From Rhizobium sp. (GTDB lineage Bacteria; Pseudomonadota; Alphaproteobacteria; Rhizobiales; Rhizobiaceae), in the NCBI GenBank assembly GCA_003527225.1, contig DPXQ01000099.1, forward strand, positions 4,109 to 35,593: DNA of 31,485 bases, written 5' to 3'. Below the pieces are notes generated by a model, which made no database searches, was not told where the DNA came from, and saw only the letters and a program-made list of their open reading frames with translations. Positions 1 to 6,121 of the stretch are shown piece by piece. Position 1 is the stretch's first letter. Every line of letters begins with the position of its first letter. Made by a program: the position numbers and the translations under genes.

Positions 1-112
1 CCTAGCCGATGACCCGAGGACAGACAATACCGCGCCGCCGCCTGTCAAGCGCCGGCATGCCAGGGCCTCGCCGGCGGGCCGCCTGCTCGGGTGCGCGGAC
101 TTTGTCGGAAAC

Positions 113-140
113 AAAAAAGCCCGGCGTGATATGCCGGGCT
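113..140 (-). terminator. Rho-independent terminator of the csbD-like gene
   Basis: Perfect 8-bp inverted repeat (AGCCCGGC at 118-125, GCCGGGCT at 133-140) with a 7-nt loop. On the minus strand the stem is followed directly by a run of T (AAAAAA at 113-118 on the plus strand). It lies about 20 nt beyond the stop codon of the CsbD-like gene, as expected for an intrinsic terminator. Bases 1-112 to its left hold no gene I can support. Confidence 0.85.
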
Positions 141-162
141 CTTGGGGTTGTGAAGCAAATGG

Positions 163-360
163 TCAGTGGCGGCTGAGCCAGGAGTCGATCTCGCGCTCGG
201 CCTCTTCCTGCGTCTTGCCATAGGCTTCCTGTATTTTGCCAGCGAGCTGTTTGCGATTGCCCTTGATGACATCAAGGTCATCACCGGTGAGTTTGCCCCA
301 CTGGGTCTGGGCCTTGCCCTTGAACTGCTCCCAATTGCCTTCGACCTGATTCCAGTTCAT
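163..360 (-). CDS. CsbD family stress response protein
   Basis: A 65-aa hydrophilic protein starting MNWNQVEGNW, with the family signature of W/G/K repeats (EGNWEQFKGKAQTQWGKLTGDD) and an acidic, helical C-terminus ending in DSWLSRH. CsbD-like proteins are small, abundant general stress proteins (under sigma B in Bacillus) of unknown biochemical function. A longer reading frame runs upstream to 408, but the ATG at 360 is preferred: an AAAGGATG ribosome-binding site sits just before it and the first 16 residues of the longer form are not family-like. A perfect EcfG promoter lies at 412-436 and an intrinsic terminator follows the stop, so this is probably a monocistronic member of the general stress regulon. 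Confidence 0.9.
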   Translation of the reverse strand: MNWNQVEGNWEQFKGKAQTQWGKLTGDDLDVIKGNRKQLAGKIQEAYGKTQEEAEREIDSWLSRH

Positions 361-411
361 GTCAGCATCCTTTCGTTGGTTCAACAAAGAGGCTTGTGGC
401 CTCGGCATGAC

Positions 412-436
412 AACGTTCGGGGAAAAGGGAAGTTCC
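412..436 (-). promoter_or_regulatory. EcfG-type promoter of the csbD-like gene
   Basis: Read on the minus strand: GGAAC (plus 432-436), 16-nt spacer, CGTT (plus 412-415). This is an exact match to the alphaproteobacterial EcfG consensus GGAAC-N16/17-CGTT, and lies about 50 nt upstream of the start at 360. Confidence 0.85.
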
Positions 437-525
437 GTCGACCGGTTGAGAAACCCCTGGGCAATGCGGCTTCGCAGTCAGCAGTGAAGTGAATTGTAAA
501 CTCCACTGAAAACAGGCTATTAGTA

Positions 526-550
526 GGAACCAATCCGCATTCGGGGCGTT
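526..550 (+). promoter_or_regulatory. EcfG-type promoter of the DUF883/YqjE-like operon
   Basis: GGAAC at 526-530, 16-nt spacer, CGTT at 547-550; exact consensus. It is 35 nt upstream of the ATG at 586. The csbD promoter fires the other way from the same 230-bp intergenic region. Confidence 0.85.
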
Positions 551-585
551 TGGTGGCGAAAGACCTTCAACACAGGAGAAGCGAA

Positions 586-921
586 ATGGCTGCAGCATCG
601 ACGACAGACAGGACGACCGCCAAGGAAGACGCGAGCACGCGGGAAGTGCAAGCAGAACTTGAAAACCTTCGCCGTGATATCGCTGCCCTGACCCAGGCCC
701 TCACAGCGCTTGGCAACGACAAGCTTCAGGAAGCTGGAAGCCGTGCCTCCAAGCTCGGCGCGGATGTGGCTGAGGCGTCAACGCAGGCATTTCGGTCGGC
801 GCGCAGCAGCGCGGTTTCGGCCGAACAGGATCTTGAGGCACAGATTCGCAGCCATCCGCTGCAGGCGATCGGCATCGCCGCGGGCATTGGCTTTCTCGCC
901 GCATTGCTGACCCGGCGCTAA
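586..921 (+). CDS. DUF883 (ElaB/YqjD-type) membrane-anchored protein
   Basis: 111 aa. Residues 1-90 are charged and helical, and residues 91-108 form one C-terminal hydrophobic helix (HPLQAIGIAAGIGFLAALL) ending in two arginines. This layout and the H-P-hydrophobic-GIAAGIGF motif are typical of the ElaB/YqjD/DUF883 family, tail-anchored inner-membrane proteins that in E. coli bind ribosomes in stationary phase. The start at 586 is chosen over an upstream in-frame TTG (550) because AGGAGA at 574-579 precedes it and the TTG would overlap the promoter -10 element. Three nucleotides separate it from the next gene, so the two are co-transcribed. The EcfG promoter at 526-550 places it in the stress regulon. 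Confidence 0.85.
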   Translation: MAAASTTDRTTAKEDASTREVQAELENLRRDIAALTQALTALGNDKLQEAGSRASKLGADVAEASTQAFRSARSSAVSAEQDLEAQIRSHPLQAIGIAAGIGFLAALLTRR

Positions 922-924
922 CCG

Positions 925-1362
925 ATGAATATCGTGGCCGAACTGTTGGCTGCCATGGCGATACGGCGCGTCGAGCCGGTCGTCGCGGATGTCAAGCGAA
1001 ACAGCGTTGCAGCCTTTGTTGCGACAGTTCTTTTCCTGACAGCCTATGTCGCCTTGGTCGTCGCCCTGGCGCTCTATGTTTCGTCCAAGGCGGGACCGGT
1101 CGCTGCGGCAATTGTCGTCGCGCTGACGGCAATCGCATTGGCATTGTTCGTCATCGCGGTGGTGATGATCCTGAACCGCCAGGCCCGCAGACGGGCGTTG
1201 ATCCAAAGGCAGATCCGCGCCCAGACAAACGATCCCTTGTCGGCGGGTCTTCTCGCGGCCCTGCCGGCGATGATCCAGGAAAGCCCGGTGGCGACAACCG
1301 TCATGATAGGAAGTCTCGTCTTCGCGCTTGCCAAGGCCGGGGGATACGGTCGGAAATCCTGA
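925..1362 (+). CDS. YqjE/phage-holin-superfamily-III-like membrane protein
   Basis: 145 aa. Two strong transmembrane segments (about residues 26-52 and 57-83) are separated by a short polar turn and followed by an arginine-rich stretch (RQARRRALIQRQ). A weaker hydrophobic segment lies near residues 121-137. This resembles the YqjE/DUF1469 'holin-X' family, which in many proteobacteria lies directly behind a YqjD/DUF883 gene, as here. The family name refers to fold similarity, and nothing suggests a phage. No enzymatic motif is visible. It is probably the second gene of an EcfG-driven operon and may partner the preceding protein in the inner membrane. Function is unknown. Confidence 0.75.
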   Translation: MNIVAELLAAMAIRRVEPVVADVKRNSVAAFVATVLFLTAYVALVVALALYVSSKAGPVAAAIVVALTAIALALFVIAVVMILNRQARRRALIQRQIRAQTNDPLSAGLLAALPAMIQESPVATTVMIGSLVFALAKAGGYGRKS

Positions 1363-1410
1363 TCGGTCGCTATGACGATCTAGCGTCGCTTTGTTCAGAA
1401 ACGCCCGGCG

Positions 1411-1608
1411 CTATTTCTTCATGCTCTCTTGCTCGGCCGCGTCCAGCCGCTCAAGCAGATCCAGGAAGTGATCAGGCGTGCCTTCGTCGACGATACTGTC
1501 GTAGTAGCCCCGCAGCTTCGCAGCGATCAAGGCGTTTGACTTGTCGCTCTGCAGGCCAGCGCTTTTCCTTGAGTTGTTCCGATCTGTCGTTTTGCTCGGA
1601 TTTTTCAT
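1411..1608 (-). CDS. nepR: NepR family anti-sigma factor (paralogue 1)
   Basis: 65 aa with a basic, disordered N-terminus and the NepR core at residues 28-58 (IAAKLRGYYDSIVDEGTPDHFLDLLERLDAAE). NepR binds EcfG and keeps it from RNA polymerase. Phosphorylated PhyR, which mimics the sigma factor, strips NepR away. This copy is divergent from phyR and has no sigma gene behind it, while a second copy at 4560-4772 is coupled to ecfG. Its promoter (1652-1677) is an EcfG site, so it is induced by the sigma factor it should inhibit, giving negative feedback. No strong ribosome-binding site precedes the ATG. Known relatives are RsiA1/RsiA2 of Sinorhizobium. Confidence 0.88.
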   Translation of the reverse strand: MKNPSKTTDRNNSRKSAGLQSDKSNALIAAKLRGYYDSIVDEGTPDHFLDLLERLDAAEQESMKK

Positions 1609-1651
1609 AAATTGCCGACTGCCCCGTCACTCTTGTAAAGATTCCCCTCAT

Positions 1652-1677
1652 AACGAGGCTAACATAAAAAAAGTTCC
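1652..1677 (-). promoter_or_regulatory. EcfG-type promoter of nepR1
   Basis: On the minus strand GGAAC (plus 1673-1677), 17-nt spacer, CGTT (plus 1652-1655). It lies 44 nt upstream of the nepR1 ATG. Its -35 element is only 8 bp from the -35 of the divergent phyR promoter, so the two sites are back to back. Confidence 0.82.
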
Positions 1678-1685
1678 GCCGAACG

Positions 1686-1710
1686 GGAACCTTTCTGTAT
1701 GTCAGTCGTT
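1686..1710 (+). promoter_or_regulatory. EcfG-type promoter of phyR
   Basis: GGAAC at 1686-1690, 16-nt spacer, CGTT at 1707-1710; exact consensus, 46 nt upstream of the phyR ATG. Confidence 0.85.
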
Positions 1711-1756
1711 TTCCGCCGAGTTTGCACTATAAAATGTGCCTGATTGGAGAAGCTGA

Positions 1757-2551
1757 ATGTCTCTTACCGCCCGTGTTGCTGCACATCTTCCTTACCTTCG
1801 ACGTTACGCCCGAGCCGTTACAGGCACACAGACATCCGGTGACGCCTATGTCGCGGCTGTTCTCGAGGCCCTGATTGCCGATATTTCCATTTTCCCGAAA
1901 GGTGGAGACGACCGCGTGTCGCTCTACAAACTGTTCGTCACTCTTTTCGACACGACCCATATCGATATTCGGGAAGTTTCCTCGCCCTTTGCCTGGGAAA
2001 AACGCGCTGCGGCCAATCTCGCGGCCGTGCCCACGCGCGCGCGTCATGCGTTCCTTCTCGTCACTGTCGAAGGATTTTCCAGGGAAGACGCAGCCGTTAT
2101 CCTTGATGTAACCGATGACGAATTCGCGGACCTCTTCAACGAAGCGTCCGCGGAGATTTCCCGCCAGGTGGCAACCGACATCATGATCATCGAGGATGAA
2201 CCGCTGATCGCGCTCGATATCGAGCAGATGGTGGAAGATCTGGGGCACCGGGTTACGGGGATTGCGCGCACTCACGCGGAAGCGGTTGCGCTCTACAACA
2301 AGACGAACCCGAAGATGGTGCTGGCCGATATCCAGCTTGCCGATGGGAGCTCAGGCATCGACGCGGTCAACGATATTCTCAAGGTCGATACGGTTCCCGT
2401 GATCTTCATCACCGCGTTTCCGGAGCGGCTTTTGACCGGTGCGCGTCCGGAGCCGGCCTTCCTTGTGACCAAGCCCTTCAACCCCGACATGCTCAAGGCG
2501 TTGATCAGCCAAGCTCTTTTCTTCAATGAAAGGGTCACTGAGAAGGCCTGA
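1757..2551 (+). CDS. phyR: PhyR general stress response regulator (anti-anti-sigma)
   Basis: 264 aa, the usual PhyR length. Residues 1-135 form a sigma-like region (regions 2 and 4) resembling EcfG but lacking promoter-binding function. Residues 140-260 form a receiver domain with acidic residues E146/D147, phospho-acceptor D191 (in VLADIQLADG), T219 and K239 (VTKPF). On phosphorylation the sigma-like half is released and captures NepR, freeing EcfG. The ATG at 1757 follows a GGAGA site. It is divergent from nepR1 and upstream of a histidine kinase gene that is a good candidate for its kinase. It has its own EcfG promoter, giving positive autoregulation. All receiver residues are intact, unlike the receiver at 5335-5703. 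Confidence 0.95.
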   Translation: MSLTARVAAHLPYLRRYARAVTGTQTSGDAYVAAVLEALIADISIFPKGGDDRVSLYKLFVTLFDTTHIDIREVSSPFAWEKRAAANLAAVPTRARHAFLLVTVEGFSREDAAVILDVTDDEFADLFNEASAEISRQVATDIMIIEDEPLIALDIEQMVEDLGHRVTGIARTHAEAVALYNKTNPKMVLADIQLADGSSGIDAVNDILKVDTVPVIFITAFPERLLTGARPEPAFLVTKPFNPDMLKALISQALFFNERVTEKA

Positions 2552-2661
2552 TCCCGTATTGCGATCGGGTTTTCAAAGAATGAGTGACAGGAATCCGTTC
2601 AGACTAGCGGGAACAAGCTCCCGCCTGCCGGACGGTCATCCGAGATCGGTGGAGTTGCAAG

Positions 2662-3660
2662 GTGGTCCATAGATTGACATGGTTTGAGCCTCAGCGCGGA
2701 GATGAGTATCTGCGCGAGTTCTTCATAACCGCGTTGATCGACATAGGTGCGACCCTCATCCTGCAGGACAACAAGGGCAAATATGCCTGCATCACCACGC
2801 TGCCATCGCGCTGGAAGTTGCAGCCGGGCGAGATCCCGACCGATGTCTCGATTTTCGGACAGGAGATCGGCGAAAAGCTCGCGGAATTGAAGGCGGGATT
2901 GCATGACCCTGGTGATCGGGCTGAAATCGAGCTCGACGCGGGCGAGGATACCTTCTTCGAGTTCCGCTGCCGCATGATCCAGATGTCGACCGGTCGACCC
3001 TATCTGATGACTGTCGTCATCGACCGGACCGAGGATCGCCGCCGCGAACGCCTTCTGCGCGCATTGCTGCGGGAAGTCAGTCACCGTTCGAAGAACCTGC
3101 TTGCGATCATCCAGAGCATTGCCTCGCAGACAGCCCGGTATTCGGGCACGCTCAACATGTTCCTCGGCAAGTTCCGCGGCCGCTTGTACGCGCTGTCACA
3201 GTCGCAGGACCTGATCACGGATTCGAGTTGGAGGGGTGCCCATTTCCGCGACCTGCTGCAGCAACAGGTCGAAAAATACGTGCAGGAAAACCCTGAACTT
3301 GTGCGTGTCTCCGGTGAGGACATTCTTCTCACTCCGAATGCATCTCTGCATATCGGCCTTGCGCTCCATGAGCTTACCGTCAACGCGGTCAGCCATGGTG
3401 ATTTCCTCGCGCGGCGCCAGCCGATCGACGTGTCATGCGAGCGCATCAGGAGCGATAAGGGTGATCTGGGCAGGATCACCTGGATAGAACCGCTCGGCAA
3501 GGTCGAGCCGGAGGTGTTCGAAAACGCCAAGACGGCGCGTTTTGGCAGCACAGTCCTCGAACGCGTCGTCCCGTCCTCGGTCAGCGGAACAGCCATTCAC
3601 ACGTTCGAGCCCGGCCGCGTCTTTTATCAGCTCACTTTTCCCCTCGACGTCTACGAATAG
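2662..3660 (+). CDS. HWE/HisKA_2-type sensor histidine kinase (PhyK/RsiC-like)
   Basis: 332 aa with no transmembrane segment. Residues about 1-125 look like a PAS-type sensory domain. The H-box is at 137-152 (REVSHRSKNLLAIIQ, phospho-acceptor H141), the N-box at 235-246 (LHELTVNAVSHG, N241), the W-x-E motif at 274-276 that names the HWE family, and an F-G-S/T-x-L-E motif at 294-300. Kinases of this class phosphorylate PhyR. Position directly after phyR supports this, and S. meliloti rsiC lies in the same locus. The start is a GTG with GGAG seven bases upstream. There is no clear EcfG promoter in the 110-bp gap, so expression may depend on read-through from phyR. The signal sensed cannot be told from sequence. 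Confidence 0.88.
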   Translation: MVHRLTWFEPQRGDEYLREFFITALIDIGATLILQDNKGKYACITTLPSRWKLQPGEIPTDVSIFGQEIGEKLAELKAGLHDPGDRAEIELDAGEDTFFEFRCRMIQMSTGRPYLMTVVIDRTEDRRRERLLRALLREVSHRSKNLLAIIQSIASQTARYSGTLNMFLGKFRGRLYALSQSQDLITDSSWRGAHFRDLLQQQVEKYVQENPELVRVSGEDILLTPNASLHIGLALHELTVNAVSHGDFLARRQPIDVSCERIRSDKGDLGRITWIEPLGKVEPEVFENAKTARFGSTVLERVVPSSVSGTAIHTFEPGRVFYQLTFPLDVYE

Positions 3661-3687
3661 ACGGGCCGTATCGCACATTGGCGAACG

Positions 3688-3712
3688 GGAACTTCTGGCG
3701 CTTTGAAGCGTT
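3688..3712 (+). promoter_or_regulatory. EcfG-type promoter of the small exported protein
   Basis: GGAAC at 3688-3692, 16-nt spacer, CGTT at 3709-3712; exact consensus, 20 nt upstream of the start codon. Confidence 0.82.
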
Positions 3713-3732
3713 AACCTTTTCGAAGGAGAACG

Positions 3733-4074
3733 ATGATGAGCACCCTAGCGGCCCTGATGGTTTTAGTCGCGTGCCACGCCGAAAATGCCAGCTGCATGCA
3801 GGAGCCGGTGGCCGTGGTCTCTTTTGAGAGCCGCGCCGCGTGCCAGACGGCCTTGCCGGAGGAAATCCGCAAGGCGCAAAAACTCACTTCGTTGATTTAT
3901 GGGGATTGCATTCCGGTCCAGCCGGAATTGCTCGCGGGTCGCGCTCCGATCCGCCGCTCCATCGAGCCTGGCAAGCTGGCCGCTCTCATGCAGCCATCGA
4001 CGTCTGCTGGCGAGGCGCAGGCGTTGGCGCTGACCGAGAAAGACCGGGTCCCGATCCCGCTGGATCGCTATTGA
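3733..4074 (+). CDS. small exported or lipoprotein-like protein of unknown function
   Basis: 113 aa. The N-terminus (MMSTLAALMVLVAC) is a short hydrophobic segment ending in L-V-A-C, which fits a lipobox, although the usual positive n-region is missing. Cysteines at 14, 21, 37 and 59 could form disulphides outside the cytoplasm. The rest is polar and recognisable only as a conserved rhizobial-type hypothetical. AAGGAG at 3723-3728 precedes tandem ATGs at 3733 and 3736, and the second has better spacing, so the true product may be one residue shorter. An exact EcfG promoter is 20 nt upstream and a hairpin terminator follows, making this a monocistronic stress-regulon gene. No function is claimed. 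Confidence 0.75.
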   Translation: MMSTLAALMVLVACHAENASCMQEPVAVVSFESRAACQTALPEEIRKAQKLTSLIYGDCIPVQPELLAGRAPIRRSIEPGKLAALMQPSTSAGEAQALALTEKDRVPIPLDRY

Positions 4075-4091
4075 CGCGCACTGCGCTTGAC

Positions 4092-4125
4092 CGGGGACAG
4101 GCTTCGATCGTCCCCGCTTCTCTGT
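4092..4125 (+). terminator. Probable intrinsic terminator after the small exported protein gene
   Basis: Inverted repeat CGGGGAC (4092-4098) and GTCCCCG (4110-4116), 11-nt loop, followed by CTTCTCTG and a T run. It lies 18 nt after the stop at 4074. Confidence 0.6.
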
Positions 4126-4162
4126 TTTTCTATTCACGTAGGTTGAAGTTTCAACGATCCGA

Positions 4163-4203
4163 CAAAAAGCGAGGCCGGAACACCGTCAGGATGTTCCGGC
4201 CTC
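4163..4203 (-). terminator. Strong intrinsic terminator of DUF1328 gene 1
   Basis: Perfect 12-bp inverted repeat GAGGCCGGAACA (4171-4182) and TGTTCCGGCCTC (4192-4203), 9-nt loop. On the minus strand it is followed by GCTTTTTG. It lies about 40 nt after the DUF1328 stop. Confidence 0.88.
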
Positions 4204-4245
4204 TCAATGTATCAGTCCGGGCTTGGTGGCGTGCCCGCTGATGCC

Positions 4246-4410
4246 TCAGGCTCTGCGGAACAGCTGCGAGACCAGCGAGATCAGGAAGAGCACGATGAAC
4301 ACAACAAACAGAATCTTGGCGATACCCGCAGACGCGCCGGCGATGCCGCCGAAGCCGAGTACACCGGCGATCAGCGCGACGACGAGGAAGACGAGGGCAT
4401 AGTAAAGCAT
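4246..4410 (-). CDS. DUF1328 small membrane protein, copy 1
   Basis: 54 aa, almost entirely hydrophobic: [20 protein letters not shown], then [14 protein letters not shown], then a second helix [11 protein letters not shown] ending QLFRRA. The pattern of two membrane helices joined by a small-residue G-x-A-G-x-S-A-G-I-A motif defines the DUF1328/YtjA family, whose function is unknown. The start is the ATG at 4410, preceded by GAGGAGA; a longer frame to 4587 has no support and would run through the promoter. It has an EcfG promoter (4440-4465) and its own strong terminator, so it is a monocistronic stress-regulon gene. A paralogue lies at 6122-6286. Confidence 0.88.
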   Translation of the reverse strand: MLYYALVFLVVALIAGVLGFGGIAGASAGIAKILFVVFIVLFLISLVSQLFRRA

Positions 4411-4439
4411 GGCATTTCTCCTCATGATGATCACGCCAT

Positions 4440-4465
4440 AACGTCGGGTTCGCTGAAAAGGTTCC
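4440..4465 (-). promoter_or_regulatory. EcfG-type promoter of DUF1328 gene 1
   Basis: On the minus strand GGAAC (plus 4461-4465), 17-nt spacer, CGTT (plus 4440-4443). The site is 30 nt upstream of the start. The nepR2-ecfG promoter is only 34 bp away and points in the opposite direction. Confidence 0.82.
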
Positions 4466-4499
4466 GGATGGACTGGATAAAAAAGACAGCCGGTTGAGT

Positions 4500-4524
4500 G
4501 GAACCAACCGAGGCCTTGTCCGTT
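4500..4524 (+). promoter_or_regulatory. EcfG-type promoter of the nepR2-ecfG operon
   Basis: GGAAC at 4500-4504, 16-nt spacer, CGTT at 4521-4524; exact consensus. EcfG therefore probably activates its own operon. Confidence 0.85.
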
Positions 4525-4559
4525 TGCATGTGACACGTTCACAAACCGGTTGGAAAAGA

Positions 4560-4772
4560 ATGACCAGATTTCCGGAAAAAGCATCAATCGGCAAAGGCAA
4601 GGCCAACGCGCATGCGCACTCGCATTCGGCTATTACCGCCCAACTCCGCCAGTTCTATCAGTCCGTCCAGGAAGAGGGTATACCGGAGAAGTTTCTCGCG
4701 CTCCTCGAAAAGCTCGATGCTGTCGAGAAGAGTGCCGGCAACCGCCATGCCATGAAGGATTCCGCCCAATGA
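4560..4772 (+). CDS. nepR: NepR family anti-sigma factor (paralogue 2, sigma-linked)
   Basis: 70 aa with the NepR core at about residues 25-55 ([32 protein letters not shown]). The N-terminus carries a short histidine cluster (HAHSHS) absent from paralogue 1. The ATG at 4560 is chosen because it follows the EcfG -10 element by about 35 nt and a GGAAAAG stretch precedes it; a longer frame from 4494 would begin upstream of the promoter. Its TGA overlaps the ecfG ATG (ATGA, 4769-4772), coupling the two products as expected for an anti-sigma/sigma pair. By family it should hold EcfG inactive until phosphorylated PhyR sequesters it. Confidence 0.9.
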   Translation: MTRFPEKASIGKGKANAHAHSHSAITAQLRQFYQSVQEEGIPEKFLALLEKLDAVEKSAGNRHAMKDSAQ

Positions 4773-5338
4773 GCGCAAGAGAACCGGCCTCCGAACGCAC
4801 CTTCAAACGAGAGATGCTGGCAGCCTTGCCCAATCTGCGCGCCTTTGCCGTTTCTCTTTCTGGCCGCCACCATGTGGCTGACGACCTTGTCCAGGACACG
4901 ATCATGAAGGCCTGGGCGAAGCAGGATCATTTCGAGCCCGGGACCAACATGAAAGCCTGGCTGTTCACCATTCTTCGCAATGAATTCTATTCGCAAATGC
5001 GCAAGCGCGGTCGCGAGGTATCGGATACAGACGGCTTTTTCACTTCCCAGCTCGCCACCCATCCGCAGCAATATGGCGCGCTCGATCTCCAGGATTTCAA
5101 GAAGGCGCTGGATCAGTTGCCGAGCGATCAGCGCGAAGCGATCATCCTGGTCGGCGCGTCCGGGTTCGCCTATGAGGAAGCGGCGGAGATCTGCGGCTGT
5201 GCCGTCGGCACCATCAAGAGCCGGATCAACCGCGCGAGGAACAAGCTTCAGGAACTGCTGGGTGTTTCGGGAGAGGCCGATTACGGGCCGGATGCGAATT
5301 CCTCCGCCGTGACCAAGCGGGCTTTCGCGGTGGGCTAG
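4769..5338 (+). CDS. ecfG: EcfG family general stress sigma factor (RpoE2-like)
   Basis: 189 aa extracytoplasmic-function sigma factor. Region 2 is at about residues 15-80 (DDLVQDTIMKAWAKQDHFEPGTNMKAWLFTILRNEF). Region 4 is at about 110-165 (LPSDQREAIILVGASGFAYEEAAEICGCAVGTIKSRINRARNKL), which contains the helix-turn-helix that reads GGAAC. The ATG at 4769 overlaps the nepR2 stop and AAGGAT lies 9 nt upstream. Longer in-frame extensions read through nepR2 and are artefacts. The promoter at 4500-4524 predicts autoregulation. Its 3' end overlaps the convergent response regulator by 4 bp: the palindrome CTAG supplies both stop codons. Confidence 0.95.
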   Translation: MSAREPASERTFKREMLAALPNLRAFAVSLSGRHHVADDLVQDTIMKAWAKQDHFEPGTNMKAWLFTILRNEFYSQMRKRGREVSDTDGFFTSQLATHPQQYGALDLQDFKKALDQLPSDQREAIILVGASGFAYEEAAEICGCAVGTIKSRINRARNKLQELLGVSGEADYGPDANSSAVTKRAFAVG

Positions 5339-5703
5339 TCGTTCCGGGCACCCACGGCCGTGACTATCGTGCGCGGCAGCAGATCGGCGTCCAGAGGCTT
5401 TGTCAGGATCATGGCACCTTCGATGGGAGCGGGATCTTGCGCAAGTTCGTCATAGGATGAAAGGAACACCACTGCTGCGCCCGTCGACGCAATGTGCTGG
5501 GCACGGCTGCGGTTGAGGTCTGCCGAAGGCGCGGCGTCGATGATCACCACGCCGTAGGCTGCCGCCGCCAGTTCGTCCTCGAGTTTCGCGCAGGCACAGA
5601 TATTGACTTGGCATTCCAGGCTCTCGACCAGAATCCGCTCGACTTCCATGGCTATCAAGTACTGGTTCTCGACAACGAGAATATGCAATTCCGGTCGGCG
5701 CAT
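5335..5703 (-). CDS. single-domain response regulator with an atypical acidic site
   Basis: 122 aa, receiver domain only. The conserved aspartate is D56 (VVIIDAAPSAD), with S82/S83 (VFLSSYD) and K102 (LTKPLD). The usual pair of acidic residues in the first loop is E12-N13 (LVVENQYLIAME) instead of E-D, which should weaken Mg2+ binding. The start is the ATG at 5703, preceded by AAGGAAA; a longer frame to 5757 lacks a site. It converges on ecfG with a 4-bp overlap. Single-domain receivers next to EcfG loci can tune the PhyR phosphorelay; that role here is inference from position. No EcfG promoter is visible upstream, unlike its neighbours. Confidence 0.8.
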   Translation of the reverse strand: MRRPELHILVVENQYLIAMEVERILVESLECQVNICACAKLEDELAAAAYGVVIIDAAPSADLNRSRAQHIASTGAAVVFLSSYDELAQDPAPIEGAMILTKPLDADLLPRTIVTAVGARND

Positions 5704-6121
5704 TGCTGTTTCCTTGAAATGGACGGCCATATGGAACGCTTCCGCCAGCGCGGTCATTTAAAAGAGACATGACCGCAAGAGAGTTCTCGGGCAGGCGTTT
5801 TGTTCTGTCCCGAAACAGAGGTAATTGCATGGCGACCGAGTGAAACAGCGATGCCAATCGTGTCAGCTGTTTCAACGGCCCATCAAATAACGAGAACTTT
5901 CGATGCTTCGCGGAGGGCGATGCGGGGCCACGCCTTGTCGAAGCCTCACATAGCGATCAGCGCATATGATACTGGATAGCTGGGGCTTCCGCTACAAGAT
6001 ACCGGAGGACGTGACCGCCAGATCCTCAACGGCGTCGTGCCGGGCGGCCGGGAAACGCGAGCAACCGCCCTGGCTCTCAGCAGGACGGTTGGCGGCAAGG
6101 CATTGGGACCAGGGATATCTG
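5704..6121. other. 418-bp intergenic region with repeated GAAACAG elements
   Basis: I see no gene here. GAAACAG occurs at 5812-5818 and 5842-5848 in direct orientation, 30 bp apart. It occurs inverted (CTGTTTC) at 5867-5873 and again at 5706-5712. The second and third form a perfect inverted repeat TGAAACAGC (5841-5849) and GCTGTTTCA (5866-5874). They may be regulator-binding sites for the response regulator gene. No GGAAC-N16/17-CGTT site is present on the minus strand. Confidence 0.4.
6063..6090 (-). terminator. Possible hairpin terminator of DUF1328 gene 2
   Basis: AACCGCCCTG (6063-6072) and CAGGACGGTT (6081-6090) form a 10-bp stem in minus-strand RNA with one G-U wobble and an 8-nt loop, about 30 nt after the DUF1328 stop. 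Only a weak T stretch follows, so termination is uncertain. Confidence 0.4.

Noticed and set aside
925..1362. Prophage remnant suggested by the holin-like protein
   Set aside because: No other phage gene nearby; the holin similarity is a known property of the YqjE-type family.
2551..2575. Hairpin terminator between phyR and the kinase
   Set aside because: Only a 4-bp CCCG/CGGG stem with mismatched extension; too weak to call.
2610..2636. GGAAC at 2610-2614 as an EcfG promoter for the histidine kinase
   Set aside because: The nearest -10-like sequence is CGGT after 18 nt; both spacing and sequence depart from the pattern that all other sites here keep.
3840..4241. 133-aa frame overlapping the small exported protein
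   Set aside because: Alternate-frame shadow that runs through two terminators.
5850..5880. Sigma54-like TGGCAT...TTTCA on the minus strand upstream of the receiver gene
   Set aside because: The invariant GC of the -12 element is missing at the required spacing.
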